Shown here piece after piece: positions 18,717 to 27,890 of a DNA stretch of 64,000 bases (position 1 is the first letter of the stretch; the number at the start of each line of letters is the position of its first letter). The DNA is from JAKAVN01 sp963796565 (GTDB lineage Bacteria > Desulfobacterota > Binatia > Binatales > Binataceae), in assembly GCA_963796565.1 (NCBI GenBank), contig CAWCMA010000001.1:748864-812863 (forward strand), given 5' to 3'. The notes under the pieces are model-generated. The model saw nothing but the letters and a program-made list of their open reading frames with translations, was not told the DNA's origin and ran no database searches. The position numbers were made by a program, and so were the translations under genes.

Positions 18717-19550
18717 ATGCAGAACAATCGTAATTCCGAGATGTTGGTGAGCACCGAATGGCTGGCGGCTCACCTTGATGATCCAGGGATCCGCATCGTT
18801 GATACGCGGAAGGGCGATGGCTACGAGACTTCGCACATAGACGGCGCGGTCCGCTATCCGGCGTCGATCGCGCCGTTTCTCAAGGAAAGCGGCCGAATAC
18901 CGGGCGCGGACAGGTTCGCCGCCCTTATGTCGGAGATGGGGGTGGGTGATGAGAGTCTCGTTGTCGCCTACGACGACGGGAACAATCTTTTCGCGGCGCG
19001 TCTGTGGTGGGCGCTCAATTATTTCGGCCACCGCCGGGTGCGACTGCTTGATGGCGGTTGGGACCTATGGATTGCCGAGGGGCGCGCCGTGACAAGTGCG
19101 CCCGCAAGTCCGCGGCCCGCCCGCTTCACTCCGAAGATCGACGAGAGCTGGATTGCTGAATGGGAGCAGGTACGAGCGGCGATCAAGAATCCGGCTTGCA
19201 GCATTCTCGATGTTCGCGGGGACAAGGAATGGACCGGCGCGGACCCGATGGGCACCAAGCGCGGCGGTCATATTCCGTCAGCAGTCCATCTTGAGTGGCG
19301 CGAAACCATCGATCAGGCGACCAAGCGTTTCAAGCCGACCGCAGTCCTCCAGGAAATGCTCGCACGGACTGGGCTCTCGCCTGTGAAAGAAGTTATCACC
19401 TACTGCCAGGGAGGCATCCGAGCCGCTCACGCGGCATTCGCACTGCGGCTGGCGGGTTATGATCACGTGCGGAACTACGAGCGATCGTGGTCGGAATGGG
19501 GCAATCGCGAAGACCTGCCAATCGAAGTCCTGCAGGAAACGAAATCATGA
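18717..19550 (+). CDS. Tandem-rhodanese sulfurtransferase
   Basis: A 277-residue thiosulfate/3-mercaptopyruvate-type sulfurtransferase with two rhodanese domains. The N-terminal, inactive one carries IRIVDTRKGDGYETSHIDGA. The C-terminal one has catalytic Cys in TYCQGGIRAAHAAF near residue 235. VAYDDGNNLFAARLWWALNY is the inter-domain signature. It lies 25 bases after arsI and overlaps the next start by ATGA, so it is part of the ars operon. Its job there is uncertain: sulfane-sulfur supply for thiolated arsenicals or repair of oxidised thiols are options. The ATG at 18717 follows GAGAGAGC. Confidence 0.85.
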   Translation: MQNNRNSEMLVSTEWLAAHLDDPGIRIVDTRKGDGYETSHIDGAVRYPASIAPFLKESGRIPGADRFAALMSEMGVGDESLVVAYDDGNNLFAARLWWALNYFGHRRVRLLDGGWDLWIAEGRAVTSAPASPRPARFTPKIDESWIAEWEQVRAAIKNPACSILDVRGDKEWTGADPMGTKRGGHIPSAVHLEWRETIDQATKRFKPTAVLQEMLARTGLSPVKEVITYCQGGIRAAHAAFALRLAGYDHVRNYERSWSEWGNREDLPIEVLQETKS

Positions 19551-20395
19551 ACGGTTTGCTATTCCTCTGCGTCGAGAACTCAGCTCGAAGCCAAATGGCG
19601 GAGGGCTTGGCGCGGGCGCTGTTCGGTGATTCGATCCGCGTGCAGAGCGCCGGTTCGCAGCCCGCTGGAGTTGACGCGCTCGCGGTGGCCGCCATGGCGG
19701 AGATCGGAATCGACATCTCCAGTCAAACATCAAAATCAGTTGGGAGCATCGATCCGCAGCGTGTCGATACCGTGATTACGCTCTGCGCCGAGCAGGTATG
19801 TCCGGTCTTTCCAGGCAAGGTACAGCGGTTGCATTGGCCGATTGCGGATCCGACCGCGAAAGATCCCTCGCTCAGCGATGGCGAGCGCCTCGCTAAGTTC
19901 CGGGTCGCCCGTGATCAGATCAACACGCGGCTTGAGGTGCTGGCCGCCTTGCGTGATGTGCCGCCCGGCCCTGTCGCGACCGAATTTCATTCCAGCGTGC
20001 GGGTGCACGATCTGGCACGGAGCGCGCGCTTCTACGCCTGGCTGTTGGGAACTCAGCCGCGCGAATGGACCCACCGCTACGTTACTTTCATCTGTCCGGC
20101 ACTAAGGCTTAACTTCGTGCTGCTGGTGTCGGACGGAAAGGAACTCCATCACGACACGCTGTACCATTTCGGTATCGAGTTGGCGGACAAGAGCGCTGTA
20201 ATCGACGCCTATCATTGCGCCGGCCAGGCGGGGTGGCACATCGAAAAGCCGCCGCGCACCACGTGGATGGGTACGCCGCTGCACGAGCTATGGCTGACAG
20301 ATCCTGATGGTAATCTGATCGAGCTCTACGCACGCTTAACCGAGGAACAGCTCGCCGAGCGCCCGGCCGATTCCCTACCCGTATTGTTGGCGTGA
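19547..20395 (+). CDS. arsC: Arsenate reductase ArsC fused to a VOC/glyoxalase domain
   Basis: A 282-residue two-domain protein. Residues 1-135 are a low-molecular-weight-phosphatase-type ArsC. The P-loop FLCVENSARSQMAEG has catalytic C8, the redox pair C80/C85 in TLCAEQVCPVFPG indicates the thioredoxin-coupled class, and HWPIADPTAKD supplies the general-acid loop. Residues about 146-270 form a second domain with EFHSSVRVHDLARSARFYAW, LYHFGIELADKSAV and ELWLTDPDGNLIELYA, a vicinal-oxygen-chelate domain. The stop of the sulfurtransferase overlaps its ATG. ArsC turns As(V) into As(III) for Acr3. The VOC domain could act on organoarsenicals, like the separate ArsI, but that is inference. Confidence 0.88.
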   Translation: MNGLLFLCVENSARSQMAEGLARALFGDSIRVQSAGSQPAGVDALAVAAMAEIGIDISSQTSKSVGSIDPQRVDTVITLCAEQVCPVFPGKVQRLHWPIADPTAKDPSLSDGERLAKFRVARDQINTRLEVLAALRDVPPGPVATEFHSSVRVHDLARSARFYAWLLGTQPREWTHRYVTFICPALRLNFVLLVSDGKELHHDTLYHFGIELADKSAVIDAYHCAGQAGWHIEKPPRTTWMGTPLHELWLTDPDGNLIELYARLTEEQLAERPADSLPVLLA

Positions 20396-20417
20396 TCGCG
20401 AGCTAAAATGTTTGAAC

Positions 20418-21593
20418 ATGGAAGCTCAGCAAATCAATAAGCAATTGCCCGGAACCGACACTGGCCGGGCGCCCGCTGGCGCTCACCCGCCGCGCCGGCT
20501 GTCCTTTCTCGATCGCTACCTCACACTCTGGATTTTTCTCGCGATGGCGGGAGGCGTGGCGCTGGGCTACCTGGTCCCTGACACCAGGGCGCTAATCGAC
20601 CGGCTCAGCGTCGGAACAACGTCGATTCCAATCGCCGCCGGCTTGATCCTGATGATGTACCCGCCGCTGGCGAAGGTGAATTACGACGAACTCGGTGAGG
20701 TGTTCCGTGACTGGAAGGTTTTGGGGCTCTCGCTGGTTCAGAACTGGATCGTTGGGCCGCTGCTCATGTTTGGCCTCGCCGCAGTGTTCCTCCGCGATCG
20801 GCCCGAATACATGGTGGGACTGATCATGATCGGGCTCGCGCGCTGCATCGCGATGGTGATTGTCTGGAACGATCTGGCCGAAGGCGATGCGGAATACTGT
20901 GCCGGGCTGGTCGCGTTCAATTCGATCTTTCAAGTTCTCTTCTATTCCGTATACGCCCTGGTTTTCGTGACCATGGTTCCGCGCTGGCTCGGACTCGCGG
21001 GTGCGCTCGTTCATGTCACCATCGGCGAGATCGCTGAAAGCGTTGGAATCTATCTCGGGATACCCTTCGCTGCGGGGCTCGTAACTTGGCGGGTGCTGAC
21101 TAGGAGCCGCGGCAAGCAATGGTATCGCGAACACTTCATTCCGAAGATCAGTCCGATCACGCTGATCGCGCTTTTGTTCACGATCGTCGTGATGTTCTCG
21201 CTCAAGGGTGGCGCGATCGTGCAGCTTCCCTTGGACGTCGTACGTGTGGCCATCCCCTTGTTGATTTATTTTGTGATCATGTTCGCCGCCTCCTTTGTCA
21301 TGAGCTACAAGGTCGGCGCCAGCTACGAGCAGTCGGCAGCGCTCTCCTTCACCGCTGCGTCAAATAACTTTGAGTTGGCCATTGCAGTGGCGGTTGCGAC
21401 CTTCGGGTTGAACAGCGGTGAGGCTTTCGCTGCAGTCATCGGCCCGTTGGTCGAGGTGCCTGTGCTGATCAGCCTGGTAAACGTCGCCCTCTGGGCGCGC
21501 CGCAGATATTTCCCGGAGTCATCGGCTACCATTGCGGCGGTCGATTGCTGCAACACGGGATCGGTGCAAAGCCCAGAGCGGACATCAGCGTAG
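20418..21593 (+). CDS. acr3: Arsenite efflux permease Acr3
   Basis: A 391-residue bile-acid/Na+-symporter-fold carrier with ten hydrophobic helices that exports As(III). The essential Cys is C143 in LARCIAMVIVWNDLAEG, the hallmark of Acr3, and the second signature TAASNNFELAIAVAVATFG lies near residue 315. The N-terminal 27 residues are hydrophilic. It starts 22 bases after arsC, with ATG at 20418 (a TTG at 20412 is an alternative). With ArsA downstream it may form an ATP-driven pump. Confidence 0.92.
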   Translation: MEAQQINKQLPGTDTGRAPAGAHPPRRLSFLDRYLTLWIFLAMAGGVALGYLVPDTRALIDRLSVGTTSIPIAAGLILMMYPPLAKVNYDELGEVFRDWKVLGLSLVQNWIVGPLLMFGLAAVFLRDRPEYMVGLIMIGLARCIAMVIVWNDLAEGDAEYCAGLVAFNSIFQVLFYSVYALVFVTMVPRWLGLAGALVHVTIGEIAESVGIYLGIPFAAGLVTWRVLTRSRGKQWYREHFIPKISPITLIALLFTIVVMFSLKGGAIVQLPLDVVRVAIPLLIYFVIMFAASFVMSYKVGASYEQSAALSFTAASNNFELAIAVAVATFGLNSGEAFAAVIGPLVEVPVLISLVNVALWARRRYFPESSATIAAVDCCNTGSVQSPERTSA

Positions 21594-21624
21594 ACGGGTG
21601 CGATGCCATCAGGAGGAGACTCGA

Positions 21625-21821
21625 ATGAATAAGAGTTCGGCAAACCAGATAAGGAAGCAGATGTAACGGACGAACCCGAAGGGACGCTGATCGGAAAGCG
21701 GTACAGACGCGAGAAGTGTGGGACCGAGGTGCTCTGCACCAAGGGAGAGCTCGGCCAACTATGGTGTTGCGGTGAGATCATGAAGCTCAAAGAGGCGAAA
21801 CCGTTACCCTCGTCGGATTGA
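21625..21821 (+). pseudogene. Desulforedoxin-like mini-protein, decayed
   Basis: After CAGGAGGAG an ATG opens MNKSSANQIRKQM and stops. One frame over, KEADVTDEPEGTLIGKRYRR is followed by EKCGTEVLCTKGELGQLWCC and GEIMKLKEAKPLPSSD to a TGA at 21821. The Cx2C...CC arrangement is that of desulforedoxin/desulfoferrodoxin N-terminal FeS4 modules, but the first Cys is Arg (YRREKCG, where YRCEKCG is expected; TGC to CGC). A frameshift plus a lost ligand suggest a dying gene between acr3 and arsA. Role in arsenic handling unknown. Confidence 0.5.
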
Positions 21822-21883
21822 GAGGCGATGAGAACGTCATTTAGTTTGGCAGGGCTTCCAGGCGCGTCTGCAGACAGAACTAG

Positions 21884-23683
21884 ATGTTGAGCTTGCTACG
21901 TGATTCTCGCCGCTTCTTGTTTTTCACCGGCAAGGGTGGAGTGGGCAAAACCTCACTCGCGTGTGCGGCGGCCCTCGCACTGACGGACAGCGGAAGGTCG
22001 GTCCTTCTCGTCAGCACTGACCCGGCGTCGAACCTCGACGAGATCTTTGGGCAGCGCCTTTCGAACAAGCCCTCGGCGATCCGCGGCGCGGCTGGGCTGT
22101 CAGCTTTGAATATCGACCCGACGACGGCCGCCGAAGCGTATCGAGAACGGGTCATCGCACAACTTGACGCGGGAGCGACGAAGGAGGAGCGCTCGACCGT
22201 TCGGGAGGAACTGTCAGGCGCGTGCACCACCGAAATCGCTTCCTTCGACGAGTTTGTCGAACTGCTCGCGGGCGATACCGCCGACTACGACCACGTGATT
22301 TTTGATACAGCACCGACCGGTCACACTCTGCGCTTACTTAGCCTTCCGAAAGCGTGGACGGGGTTTCTCGAAGGTAACGAGCGGGGCGCTTCGTGTCTCG
22401 GTCCGCATTCGGGACTTAAGACGCAAGAGGAGCGTTTCAGGGCGGCGATGCTTGCGTTGGCCGATCCGAGCCAAACGGGTTTTGTCCTGGTAACACGCCC
22501 TGAAAAAAGCGCGCTCACCGAAGCGGCTCGCACCTCATCTGAGCTAAAGGCCTTGGGGCTGGCCAACCAATGCCTCGTCGTCAATGGCGTTTTACGTGCG
22601 ACTACGAGTGATCCCGTTGCAAAATCTCTCGCAGGCCTCGAACAGCAAATACTTGCGCAAATGCCCCGCGCCCTGAACCGATTACCTCGTGACGACGTGC
22701 CGCTTCGGCCATTCGATATGGTCGGAATCGGCGCCTTGCGAGCCTTGCTGGACCCAACCGTTGTCGATGAGTCGACAACGCCGACGGATCGAGGGAGTCC
22801 TGCCAAGATACACTGGGAAGACTTGCCCGATTTAAGTCGGCTGGTCGATGAAATCGCCGCCAGCGATCGCGGGCTCGTGATGATCATGGGGAAGGGTGGA
22901 GTCGGCAAGACCACCGTGGCCGCGGCGTGCGCAGTCGGGCTGGTCCAGCGAGGTCACCAGGTACATCTCAGCACGACCGACCCCGCCGCACACCTCGTGA
23001 TGACGCTCGAAGGCGAACTGCCGGGCCTGTGGGTGGACCGAATTGATCCCAAAGCCGAAACCGAGCGCTACGTTGAAAAGATTATGGCCACGCGCGGCGC
23101 GAGGCTCGGCGAACAGGATCGTGTCCTGCTGCGCGAGGATCTGCGCTCGCCCTGCACCGAAGAGATCGCGGTGTTTCAGGCCTTCTCACGGATAGTGTCC
23201 GAAGCGCGCAGCGCTTTCGTGATCCTCGATACCGCGCCCACCGGACACACTCTGCTCCTGATGGATGCGACCGGCGCGTATCATCACCAAATCGTGCGGG
23301 ACCTCGGTAAGCGACAATTCGTGGGTCGCGTGATCACGCCTCTGATGCGCCTTCAAGATCCGACGTACGCACGTATAATCCTCGTGACTTTACCGGAGAC
23401 CACGCCGGTGTCCGAAGCCGGCGCTCTGCAGGAAGGCCTGCGACGCGCCAAAATCGAACCGTTCGCCTGGGTGATAAACCGCAGTTTCCTCGGCAGCGGG
23501 ACGCAAGAGCCGCTGCTCGTGCGGCGCATGGCCTCAGAGAAAATTCAGATCGAACGAGTGCGCCGCACGCTAGCCCGCAAGACCTTCATCCTTCCGTGGC
23601 AGTCAACCCCGCCGGTGGGAATTCTTGCCCTGAAAGAGATTGCCGCGCCAGGGCGCCAAAACGCTTTGCCGCTCCCGGAGTAG
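21884..23683 (+). CDS. arsA: ArsA arsenite-stimulated ATPase (tandem)
   Basis: A 599-residue peripheral ATPase built of two homologous halves. Each half has a P-loop of the deviant Walker type: FTGKGGVGKTSLACA at residues 14-28 and MGKGGVGKTTVAAA near residue 335. Each half also has a signal-transduction motif DTAPTGHTL (near 142 and near 450). Cys residues in LSGACTTEIASF, GASCLGPHSG and RSPCTEEIAVF correspond to the metalloid-binding Cys of E. coli ArsA. Full tandem length matches true ArsA rather than the single-domain Get3 type. It should dock on Acr3 and couple ATP hydrolysis to As(III) export. It is last in the operon, 290 bases after acr3, and convergent with uppP. Confidence 0.92.
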   Translation: MLSLLRDSRRFLFFTGKGGVGKTSLACAAALALTDSGRSVLLVSTDPASNLDEIFGQRLSNKPSAIRGAAGLSALNIDPTTAAEAYRERVIAQLDAGATKEERSTVREELSGACTTEIASFDEFVELLAGDTADYDHVIFDTAPTGHTLRLLSLPKAWTGFLEGNERGASCLGPHSGLKTQEERFRAAMLALADPSQTGFVLVTRPEKSALTEAARTSSELKALGLANQCLVVNGVLRATTSDPVAKSLAGLEQQILAQMPRALNRLPRDDVPLRPFDMVGIGALRALLDPTVVDESTTPTDRGSPAKIHWEDLPDLSRLVDEIAASDRGLVMIMGKGGVGKTTVAAACAVGLVQRGHQVHLSTTDPAAHLVMTLEGELPGLWVDRIDPKAETERYVEKIMATRGARLGEQDRVLLREDLRSPCTEEIAVFQAFSRIVSEARSAFVILDTAPTGHTLLLMDATGAYHHQIVRDLGKRQFVGRVITPLMRLQDPTYARIILVTLPETTPVSEAGALQEGLRRAKIEPFAWVINRSFLGSGTQEPLLVRRMASEKIQIERVRRTLARKTFILPWQSTPPVGILALKEIAAPGRQNALPLPE

Positions 23684-23706
23684 CCGTGTTTCTGAGTTCT
23701 GCGAAT

Positions 23707-24510
23707 TCAACGGCGCAGAAGAGCGAAACTCACGAGTCCGGCGAACAGACAATATGCGGCGAACGGTGCGAGGGTCCTGGTTTTGAAATAGCTCGTCAGG
23801 AATTTCACTGACAGATAGGAAGCGATTGCGGCGCCAGCGGCGCCTAGCAACGCTGTCTCAAGCGCCACCGCATTTCCCGATGCAAACAGTGCAGGCGATT
23901 TAAGCGCGGCTGCCGCGCCGATTATCGGGGTCGCCAACAGGAAAGAGAACCTGAGTGCATCTTCATGGGCCAGCCCGACCAGGAGTCCTCCCGCTATCGT
24001 CGATCCCGTGCGTGAGAATCCCGAGAGCAGCGCTAGTACCTGCATTGCGCCGACTCTTGCCGCCTGCCACCAGGAGACTTCGGCAGCTATGCGTTGATCG
24101 GCGTCCTGAAAGTCGGTCCCGCTCTTCGCCCTTGTCCTCAGCGCTTCCGCGACATAAAGCAGCAGCCCGTTCAATGCGAGGAATGACGCCACAAATGAGG
24201 GCGACGCGAATAGTTCCTGCAGCTGCTTTTGAAATGTGAGTCCGATCGCTCCTGCCGGTATAGTGCCCACGGCGATTCGAGCCCAATCATCTCGATAAAC
24301 GAAGAACAGAACCGCGGCCGTTGCGAAGTGGGTAGCGACCACAAGAAAAGTCAGAAAATAATTTGTATTCTGATCGATCGTCCAACCCAGAAGTGCGGGG
24401 AAAATGATGCTATGACCGAGACTGGAGATCGGGAAAAGCTCGGACACGCCTTGCAGAATGCCGAGAACAAGCGCTTGACGAAGTGATCCAAAACCCGAAA
24501 AGCGAGCCAT
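23707..24510 (-). CDS. uppP: Undecaprenyl-diphosphatase UppP/BacA
   Basis: A 267-residue polytopic inner-membrane phosphatase (eight or so helices) that regenerates undecaprenyl phosphate for peptidoglycan synthesis and gives bacitracin resistance. Motif 1 is LQGVSELFPISSLGHS, with its Glu and Ser/His (residues 20-35). Motif 2 is LSGFSRTGSTIAGGLL with the catalytic Arg/Ser cluster near residue 160. Length is normal. It faces arsA with 23 bases between stops. The upstream side is the IS3 element at 24537, whose end lies 26 bases before its start, so its own promoter has probably been displaced. Such extra uppP copies recur near arsenic genes; a link to arsenic is not proven. Confidence 0.88.
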   Translation of the reverse strand: MARFSGFGSLRQALVLGILQGVSELFPISSLGHSIIFPALLGWTIDQNTNYFLTFLVVATHFATAAVLFFVYRDDWARIAVGTIPAGAIGLTFQKQLQELFASPSFVASFLALNGLLLYVAEALRTRAKSGTDFQDADQRIAAEVSWWQAARVGAMQVLALLSGFSRTGSTIAGGLLVGLAHEDALRFSFLLATPIIGAAAALKSPALFASGNAVALETALLGAAGAAIASYLSVKFLTSYFKTRTLAPFAAYCLFAGLVSFALLRR

Positions 24511-24639
24511 TGATAAGTTGACTTTGAAACGGACGGTGAGGGTCCCCCCGATACTGGTCCAGGGGCGCGGAGAGTCTTTCGGGCGTCGTTGGTCTAAGGG
24601 CCGCTGTTCCTTGCGGCCAGTTGAGCATATTCGCTGAGC

Positions 24640-25390
24640 GGAACGAATCTCAGTGCGGCGTGAGGCCGACTTTCATTGTAATGTTTTCGCCACGCCTCGA
24701 TCTTCAACTTGGCATCGTCGAGCGACATGAACTAGTTGGTATTCACGCACTCGTCCCTTAGGCGTCCGTCGAACGATTCTACGACCGCATTGTCGGTTGG
24801 TTTGCCAGGTCGGCTGAAGTCCAGTGTGACCTGGTGTAGATAAGCCCATTGATCCAGCGCGCGCGAAACGAATTCTGGCCCATTGTCGACTCGAATGGCT
24901 CGCGGTGCTCCGCGAACAGCGATGATGAGGCTCATCACCGTGACCACTTGGTCGCCGGTGATCCCTTGGGCTACTTCAATCGCAAGGCTTTCGCGGGTGT
25001 GGTTGTCAATCACCGTCAGGGCCCGGATGCGACGCCAATCCAAATAGCGCGTCAGAAACAAAATCCATCGACCAAGCATTCATTGGCGACGCTGGTCTGC
25101 CGACGCTCTACCCGGCGCGCGGCGCTCACGTGCCGGCGGGGCCTTCGCAACCGCATGCTCAGTCCTTCCTCACGATCCAGTCGGTAGACCCGCTTGTGGT
25201 TGATCTTCAGACCCTCGCGCCGCAGCATAATGTAAATCCTGAAGTACCCGTAGCGCACGCGGGCCGCGGCGATCTCCCGGATGTGTCTGCGCAAGACGGC
25301 CTGGTCGTGACGCATGGCGCGATAGCGGTGCACCGAGCGCTTAAGTCGAAGCACCCTACATCCACGGCGCTCGCTGACCGGAAAGTCGTT
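24640..25390 (-). pseudogene. IS3-family orfB, frameshifted
   Basis: Blocks appear in successive frames: LRLKRSVHRYRAMRHDQAVL, RVRYGYFRIYIMLRREGLKI and RVYRLDREEGLSMRLRRPRR, then a shift near 25060, then RRIRALTVIDNHTRESLAIE and IRVDNGPEFVSRALDQWAYL, PGKPTDNAVVESFDGRLRDE. That is the integrase core with D, D and E positions present. Breaks near 25060 and 25370 and a stop near 24732 prevent a full product. On the minus strand it follows orfA as usual. Confidence 0.75.
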
Positions 25391-25427
25391 TCCAGATAGC
25401 GCACCAGCTCACGCCGACGAGGAGGCT

Positions 25428-25693
25428 TCAGAGTTTTTTTTCGAGCACGTCCTGCAACATGACTTTGTCCAGACTCAAATCCGCAACCAGCTGCTTGAGG
25501 CGGCGATTCTCTTCCTCCAAAGGCTTCAGCCGCTTGATCTCCAGCACTCCAAGTCCACCGTATTGCTTCTTCCTGCGGTAGTAGGTCTGTTCGCTCAACC
25601 CTACCTTGCGGCAGTCCTCCAAAACCGGAGTCCCCGTCTCTGCCTGCTTTAGCGCGAACGCGATCTGCTCCTCCGTGAAGGGGGCTCTGTCTC
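25428..25693 (-). pseudogene. IS3-family orfA, frameshifted
   Basis: It opens MRQSPL at about 25693. After one extra C in a C run it reads FTEEQIAFALKQAETGTPVL, EDCRKVGLSEQTYYRRKKQY and EIKRLKPLEEENRRLKQLVA, ending KVMLQDVLEKKL at 25428. It is an HTH plus leucine-zipper OrfA. One one-base insertion separates the first six residues from the rest. Confidence 0.72.
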
Positions 25694-25789
25694 ATCGGCA
25701 CGCGCCCCTCCTCGAGGCTTTTATAGTGCCCGATTTCTCTCTCTTTCGCTGGACCACTTTTCAGGGAGGACGTCAATTGGTGTCTCAAG

Positions 25790-27630
25790 CTAGGCTTCTC
25801 GCCCAGAACTGCGAGTCAGACGGCCCAAGGCGACATGGGTCGCTGCGGCGATGACTCCAATCGCGAGCCAGATATGTGCCGACGGGAAATCGAGCGCGAA
25901 GAAGGCCCGCAGCGGAGCTACAATGACGACGGCACCAAGGGCTGTCGTCAAAGCCGCGAGGAGCAACTCCATCAACAACGCGGACGTGCGGATAAGGTAC
26001 GTGACTATTGAGAATCCGGACAACGTCAAAGTAAGCGTCGCCGCAGTTCGGGCAATCGCAAGATCTGTGGGCCGGAGTTCGCGGGACAAAGCATAGGCAG
26101 CAAGCGTTGCTCCAGCCGCGATGCAGCCGGCGGGAATCGAGAAACGCGCGACCCGCTGTACGAAGCCAGATCGGGCGCGCAAAGCGTTAGGTGCGAGTGC
26201 GAGGAAGAACGCAGGTATTCCAATGGTCAGCGCGCCGATCAGGGTGAGGTGCCGGGGTAGGAACGGAAACTCGACATCGGCCAGACCGATGGCCAAAGCC
26301 ATGAGAAGCACGTAGACAGTCTTCGTCAGAAAGAGATTCGCAGTCCGTTCCACATTTGCTACTACACGGCGCCCCTCTGCAATTATAGAGGGAAGCACGG
26401 CGAAACTGTTGTCGAGCAGAACCAATTGCGAAACGGCTCGGCTGGCAGACGTGCCCGCGCCCATGGCGATGCCGAGGTCGGCTTCCTTGAGCGCCAGGGC
26501 ATCATTGACCCCGTCACCGACCATGGCCACCACGTGGCCGCGGCGGCGCAGGGCGGCCACCATGTTGCGCTTCTGCTGTGGCGCAACCCTTCCGAAAACA
26601 CTGTGAGACTCGATCGCTTTTCCGAAGGACTCCGGATCCTCTGGTAGCTCAGTGCCAACTAGCGAGATCTCGCTGCCAGGCACTCCAGCCGAAGTCGCAA
26701 CCGCAGCGACCGTACGCGGATTGTCGCCGGAGATCACTTTGAGCCGCATGCCTTGCGCGGCGAAGTAACGGAGCGTCGCAACCACCTCGCTCCGGATCTT
26801 TTCCGCCAGAACGACCAGTGCGACCGGAACGCTGTCTGCTGGAAGAATCGGCTCGGTGGCCGACGCGAGAGGTATAGGAGACTCGCAGAGGGCGAGGACC
26901 CGGCGTCCTGTGGCAGCTATTCTTTCGGCTTCGACGCGTGCCGGCTGTGATGAAGCGAGATCAGCAAGTACCACGTCGGGTGCACCGAGTACCCACGTGC
27001 CATGCCCGTCAAACGTGACAGCGCTCCATTTCCGTGATGACGAGAATGGAACCGTGGCGGCGACGCGCCAGGCGTGATCGGATGATGAAGGACATGCCGC
27101 GGTGATGGCGGCAAGGCTTGCATTAGGGTTTGGATCGACCGCTGCGAGCGCACCCAATACGTCGCGAAGACTAGATACATCGCGCTCGGCCCGAGACCGG
27201 GAAGGGTCGAAGACGGGTACCAGCCGCTCAAATGCGATCCGACCGTCGGTGAGCGTGCCAGTCTTGTCGAAGCAAATCACATCAACCCGGGCGAGCAGCT
27301 CAATAGCTGGAAGGTCTTGCACCAGGACGCGACATTGGCCTAAGCGCACTGCTGCGGCTGCTAGAGCTATGCTAGTCAGCAAAATGAGTCCCTCTGGGAC
27401 GATTCCGACGACCCCCGCGACCGAGACGCGCAAGGCATCGCGCCACGCTGCATGCGTATCGTTCATCTGTGAATCGATCAGCACCAATGCAGCAGGCACG
27501 ATAAGCCATGTTACGTAACGAAGGATCCGGTTGATTCCGTCTCTCAGTTCAGAGTGGGCGAGAACGAATTTCCGGGTTTCGGCGCCCAAGGCACGAGCGT
27601 ACGCCGCGGCGCCAACTCGAAGCGGGGATC
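25790..27630 (-). pseudogene. P-type cation ATPase (CtpE/Ca2+-type), 5'-truncated
   Basis: The minus-strand frame picks up as RVGAAAYARALGAETRKFVL just inside a stop, continues through the M3 helix (INRILRYVTWLIVPAALVLI) and the M4 motif GVVGIVPEGLILL. It then has the phosphorylation site CFDKTGTLTDGR, nucleotide-binding RKWSAVTF and hinge VGDGVNDALALKEADLGIAM, plus six C-terminal helices to 25790. The first two helices and the actuator domain are missing, so it cannot pump. The nearest start (TTG at 27589) lacks a good ribosome site. The 5' end is joined at about 27630 to an unrelated gene start. PEGL in M4 is typical of calcium-type (CtpE/YoaB) ATPases. Confidence 0.78.
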
Positions 27631-27632
27631 GC

Positions 27633-27890
27633 TAGCTGAGAGACGTACAGCGGCTCGGCGTAGAGATAGCCATCGACCGGGTAGGAGAAGAGCTTGCCGA
27701 AGGCCGTGGAGTTGACGTTGGAATGCTGAAGGATCGTCTCCTGCGGGTTGTAGCCACTACGGAAGGTGTCGTTGTGGAAGGTCAGCACATTGACCGGAAC
27801 GGGCGTCGGCACGCAGGTCGCGGGCGCTACCGCCGCGGCCAGCCACGCCATCGCCGCCAGCGGAACGAATAGACCTGAACGCGAATTCAT
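27633..27890 (-). pseudogene. PQQ-like beta-propeller protein, N-terminal remnant
   Basis: It starts at 27890 with MNSRSGLFVPLAAMAWLAAA, a signal peptide with AxA-like cleavage. NVLTFHNDTFRSGYNPQETI, LQHSNVNSTAFGKLFSYPVD and GYLYAEPLYVSQLAIP follow, the typical first blade of secreted pyrroloquinoline-quinone-type beta-propellers. After AIP the similarity stops at the junction with the ATPase frame (about 27630). Only about 86 residues remain, so it is a dead 5' end. Confidence 0.6.

Larger units (their letters stand above)
24537..25775 (-). mobile_element. IS3-family element, degenerate
   Basis: The ends are TGAGGGTCCCCCCGATACTG at 24537 and, inward on the minus strand, TGACGTCCTCCCTGAAAAGT from 25775; they share TGA-G, a C-rich block and GTCCAG. 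The length of 1239 bp is normal. No flanking direct repeat is visible (ACGG left, ATTG right), so either it is old or a deletion joined new flanks. It is the same kind as the copy at 6623. Confidence 0.75.

Noticed and set aside
24537..25775. Composite transposon bounded by the two related IS3 copies at 6623 and 24537
   Set aside because: Both copies are degenerate, lie in the same orientation with differing ends, and no target repeat links the outer flanks, so joint mobility of the arsenic genes is not supported.
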